Origin: Prevotellaceae bacterium
Lineage (GTDB): Bacteria; Bacteroidota; Bacteroidia; Bacteroidales; UBA932
DNA: 9,069 bases
Assembly: GCA_031258755.1 (NCBI GenBank)
Contig: JAIRMK010000095.1
Coordinates: 1-9,069 of the forward strand
Direction: 5' to 3'
Positions 7,087 through 9,069 of this stretch are shown here, in pieces; positions within the stretch are counted from its first letter, which is position 1, and every line of letters begins with the position of its first letter. Both the position numbers and the translations under genes were made by a program. The notes below the pieces were generated by a model. The model was not told where the DNA came from. It did no database searches and saw only the letters and a list, made by a program, of their open reading frames with translations.

Positions 7087-7135
7087 CACGGATAAAACAA
7101 ATCCGTGTTTATCCGTTAAATCTGTGTCATCTGTG
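7087..7135. repeat. Hairpin plus phased ATCyGTk repeats
   Basis: CACGGAT (7087-7093) and ATCCGTG (7101-7107) form a perfect 7-bp stem with a 7-base loop. The motif then repeats: ATCCGTG at 7101, ATCCGTT at 7111, ATCTGTG at 7120 and ATCTGTG at 7129, steps of 10, 9 and 9 bases, about one helical turn. Neither strand has a clear T-tract after the stem, so a standard intrinsic terminator for either converging gene is doubtful. The stretch 7136-7192 holds no gene; it contains a similar pair, TTTGTGG at 7167 and ATTGTGTG at 7177, 10 bases apart. Confidence 0.6.
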
Positions 7136-7192
7136 TGCTATATGCCCTTGGTTGCATCAAATTTTCTTTGTGGCGCATTGTGTGAAATTTTT

Positions 7193-7208
7193 AAATCTTT
7201 AAATCTTT
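7193..7208. repeat. Tandem AAATCTTT x2
   Basis: Two adjacent copies of AAATCTTT lie just beyond the stop codon of the leftward GH97 gene. This is an AT-rich tail of the convergent intergenic region. It could help transcription end, but no stem accompanies it. Confidence 0.5.
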
Positions 7209-7212
7209 GAAT

Positions 7213-9069
7213 TTACTCGGCGGGCGTTAATACGGCTACCCAGCCGCCGCCCGGTTTCATGTCGAGGGTAAGCACCTCATCTTTGGCTGCGGCGGTTTGT
7301 ACGAATTTATAATCGGACGCCACCTTACCGGCATTCACGCCGTCTTGGAAAATGGCGATGTGGTAGTTGGCATTCGCGACAAAATCCAGTTTGACTTGCA
7401 GCGTGCGGGCGTCCCAGTCGGTCAGTGCGCCGATATACCAGCGGTCGCCCTTCCGGCGGGCGATGGCCACATACCGGCCGATTTCCCCTTCCAGCGCGAT
7501 GGTTTCGTCCCACACGGTCGGCACATCAGCAATAAAGCGGGTACATTGTTCTTCCTTCATGTAATTCGTCGGATTATCGCACAGCATATTCAGCGGCGAC
7601 TCGAATACCACGTATTCCGCCAGTTGTCGGCACCGTGTGCCCTGGCTCATCGGCTCCGTACCCACCGGACGAAAATTGTGTTTATTGGCATTGCGCATGG
7701 CGCCTTGTGTGTAGTCGAACGGCCCGGCCAACATGCGCACAAAAGGAATGGTTACGTCATACACCACCTGATCGGTGCGGTCGCCGCCCCATTTCAATTG
7801 CTCCAACCCGTACACGCCTTCAAAGTTCAGCACGTTGGGATAGGTGCGCTGCAAACCGGTGGGTTTGTAAGTGCCATGAAAGTCAATAAGCATTTTATAT
7901 TTCGCGGCCGTTTCCGCTGCGCGACGGTGAAAGTCCACCATGATTTGGTCGTCTCGATCCATAAAATCTACCTTAAACCCTTTAATCCCCATTTCAGAAT
8001 AGGTTCGGCAGACGTTTTCCATGTCGCGGTCGAACGCATAATAGCCCGCCCAGAGAATTAATCCCACATTTTTACTTTGGGCATACGCCGCCAATGCTTT
8101 CAGATCTATTTCGGGGACGACCTGAAACAAATCGGCTTGCAGGTTCACCGCCCACCCTTCGTCGAGGATGACATATTCGATGCCGTATTTTGCCGCGAAA
8201 TCAATGTAATATTTATACGTGGCGTTATTAATGCCCGACTCAAAATCCACGCCGTAGATGTTCCAATTGTTCCACCAGTCCCACGCCACCTTGCCCGGCT
8301 TGACCCACGAAAAATCCATATTTACCGCCGGCGTCGCCAAACGATAAACCATGTCGTTATCGGCCAATTCCCTGTCTTGCGCAGCAATGATGAGCGCCCG
8401 CCAGGGGAACGCCGTACCCTTGTCATATTTTGCCAAAAAATTTTCGCGTGATTTCACGATACCCTGCAACCGGTTGTGCCCGCCCTGTTCCACGACTGCC
8501 GGATACGGCGCAAACACGCCTTTTAACGTATGCGCGCCGGTTTCGTTGTACAGGTACATGCCCGGATAGTTCATCAAATCGGCTTCCACAATGCCGATTT
8601 TTTTACCTTGTGCGGCTTCTACCACCATCGGGGTAAAGGCATACCTGCGCTTGTCCCATGCCGAGAGGGGCGTGTGGGCATAGACGTTTTCAAAAGACGT
8701 GCCGAATTGTTTTTCGAAATTATTTGCTAAATTTTCCCAGACGTAAGGAATGTAGGCGTTGAAATCGGCCGGAAAATTATATTCCACCTGTTCGCTTGCC
8801 ACTTGAAACGGTTTTCCGGCGGTAGATACAAACCGGTAAGCCACGCCGTCGTTGTAAGCGCGAAAGATGATTTGGTAATCACCTTTGAATTTAAACGTAT
8901 ATTCGTTATATACATCCAGTATTTCTTTCTTCTTGTAAATTACAGCAGGGATGACGGTGTTCACCGACCGCTTGTCGAACTTGGCTAATTTGGGCGCCAC
9001 GCCCCACGTTTGTCCGCCGGTCAGCGACATGGAGAGCGCCGAGGGCGCCAGCAACAGCTCGCCGTCGTG
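7213..9069 (-). CDS. Glycoside hydrolase family 97, retaining (alpha-galactosidase-like) type; 5' end outside window
   Basis: The frame is open from the right edge (first residues HDGELLLAPS) to TAA at 7213-7215, 618 residues; only a short start, probably a signal peptide and the first beta strands, is missing. An N-terminal beta-sandwich part has YNDGVAYRF and PADFNAYIPYVWENL. The (beta/alpha)8 barrel follows, with VAWDWWNNWNIYGVDFESGINN, YVILDEGW, GLILWAGYY, GIKGFKVDFMDRDDQ and LNFEGVYGLEQLKW (longer runs are broken here only by description). A C-terminal beta domain ends at GGGWVAVLTPAE. The Asp in KVDFMDRDDQ (codon 7968-7966) sits where retaining GH97 enzymes such as the Bacteroides alpha-galactosidase carry their nucleophile; inverting SusB-type alpha-glucosidases lack it. 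The Glu 55 residues later, in GLEQL, matches the acid/base spacing I recall. The likely substrate is therefore an alpha-galactoside or similar sugar, probably in the periplasm. No SusC/SusD genes are within view. Confidence 0.92.
   Translation of the reverse strand, partial: HDGELLLAPSALSMSLTGGQTWGVAPKLAKFDKRSVNTVIPAVIYKKKEILDVYNEYTFKFKGDYQIIFRAYNDGVAYRFVSTAGKPFQVASEQVEYNFPADFNAYIPYVWENLANNFEKQFGTSFENVYAHTPLSAWDKRRYAFTPMVVEAAQGKKIGIVEADLMNYPGMYLYNETGAHTLKGVFAPYPAVVEQGGHNRLQGIVKSRENFLAKYDKGTAFPWRALIIAAQDRELADNDMVYRLATPAVNMDFSWVKPGKVAWDWWNNWNIYGVDFESGINNATYKYYIDFAAKYGIEYVILDEGWAVNLQADLFQVVPEIDLKALAAYAQSKNVGLILWAGYYAFDRDMENVCRTYSEMGIKGFKVDFMDRDDQIMVDFHRRAAETAAKYKMLIDFHGTYKPTGLQRTYPNVLNFEGVYGLEQLKWGGDRTDQVVYDVTIPFVRMLAGPFDYTQGAMRNANKHNFRPVGTEPMSQGTRCRQLAEYVVFESPLNMLCDNPTNYMKEEQCTRFIADVPTVWDETIALEGEIGRYVAIARRKGDRWYIGALTDWDARTLQVKLDFVANANYHIAIFQDGVNAGKVASDYKFVQTAAAKDEVLTLDMKPGGGWVAVLTPAE

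Noticed and set aside
7087..7107. Hairpin considered as an intrinsic terminator for the PBP gene
   Set aside because: The stem is only 7 bp and is followed by TTTATCCG rather than a T-tract, with AAAACC on the other strand.
7297..8061. Long open frame of 254 codons on the plus strand opposite the GH97 gene
   Set aside because: It lies wholly inside the GH97 coding sequence, has no recognisable domain and a His/Arg-rich shadow composition typical of antisense frames in GC-rich codons.
9052..9054. TTG as a start codon of the GH97 gene
   Set aside because: The frame stays open to the right edge with GH97-like residues before it (HDGEL), so the true start lies outside the window.

Overview
The window looks like chromosomal DNA of a member of the Bacteroidota, most plausibly a Bacteroidales-type organism. 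The reasons are a PorP/SprF-family protein followed by a GldK/PorK lipoprotein (type IX secretion, T9SS, which is confined to this phylum), a family GH97 glycosidase, a topoisomerase I that ends in C-terminal repeats instead of zinc fingers, start codons without Shine-Dalgarno sequences, and promoter elements resembling the phylum's TAnnTTTG -7 box. No tRNA, rRNA, CRISPR array or insertion sequence was found.

Layout. Positions 4581 down to 1 form one leftward run: topA (DNA topoisomerase I), a ureohydrolase-fold protein that has lost its metal ligands, porP, and the first 63 codons of porK, which runs off the left edge. The gaps are 3, 74 and 16 bases. porP-porK is the beginning of the T9SS core operon; porL, porM and porN would be expected beyond the left edge. 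A perfect TAnnTTTG box just ahead of porP suggests the secretion genes have their own promoter as well as possible read-through from topA.

Positions 4582-4682 are a divergent promoter region between topA and a rightward class A penicillin-binding protein gene (4683-7040). It holds a 17-bp inverted repeat with one mismatch whose arms each contain a promoter-like TTAyTTTGCA. The penicillin-binding protein is complete, with glycosyltransferase and transpeptidase motifs, and shows a steep rise in GC from its 5' to its 3' end.

Positions 7041-7212 carry no gene. They are built from short direct and phased repeats plus a small hairpin. At the right, a leftward GH97 glycoside hydrolase gene (7213 to the right edge, 5' end missing) has an Asp where the retaining alpha-galactosidase-type branch of GH97 has its nucleophile.

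Taken together this is mostly core chromosome: DNA supercoiling, peptidoglycan synthesis and protein secretion, next to a carbohydrate-degradation gene. The least explained items are the inactive-looking ureohydrolase, whose only plausible start is a TTG in frame with the topA stop codon, the topA/PBP inverted repeat, and the layered repeats downstream of the PBP gene.
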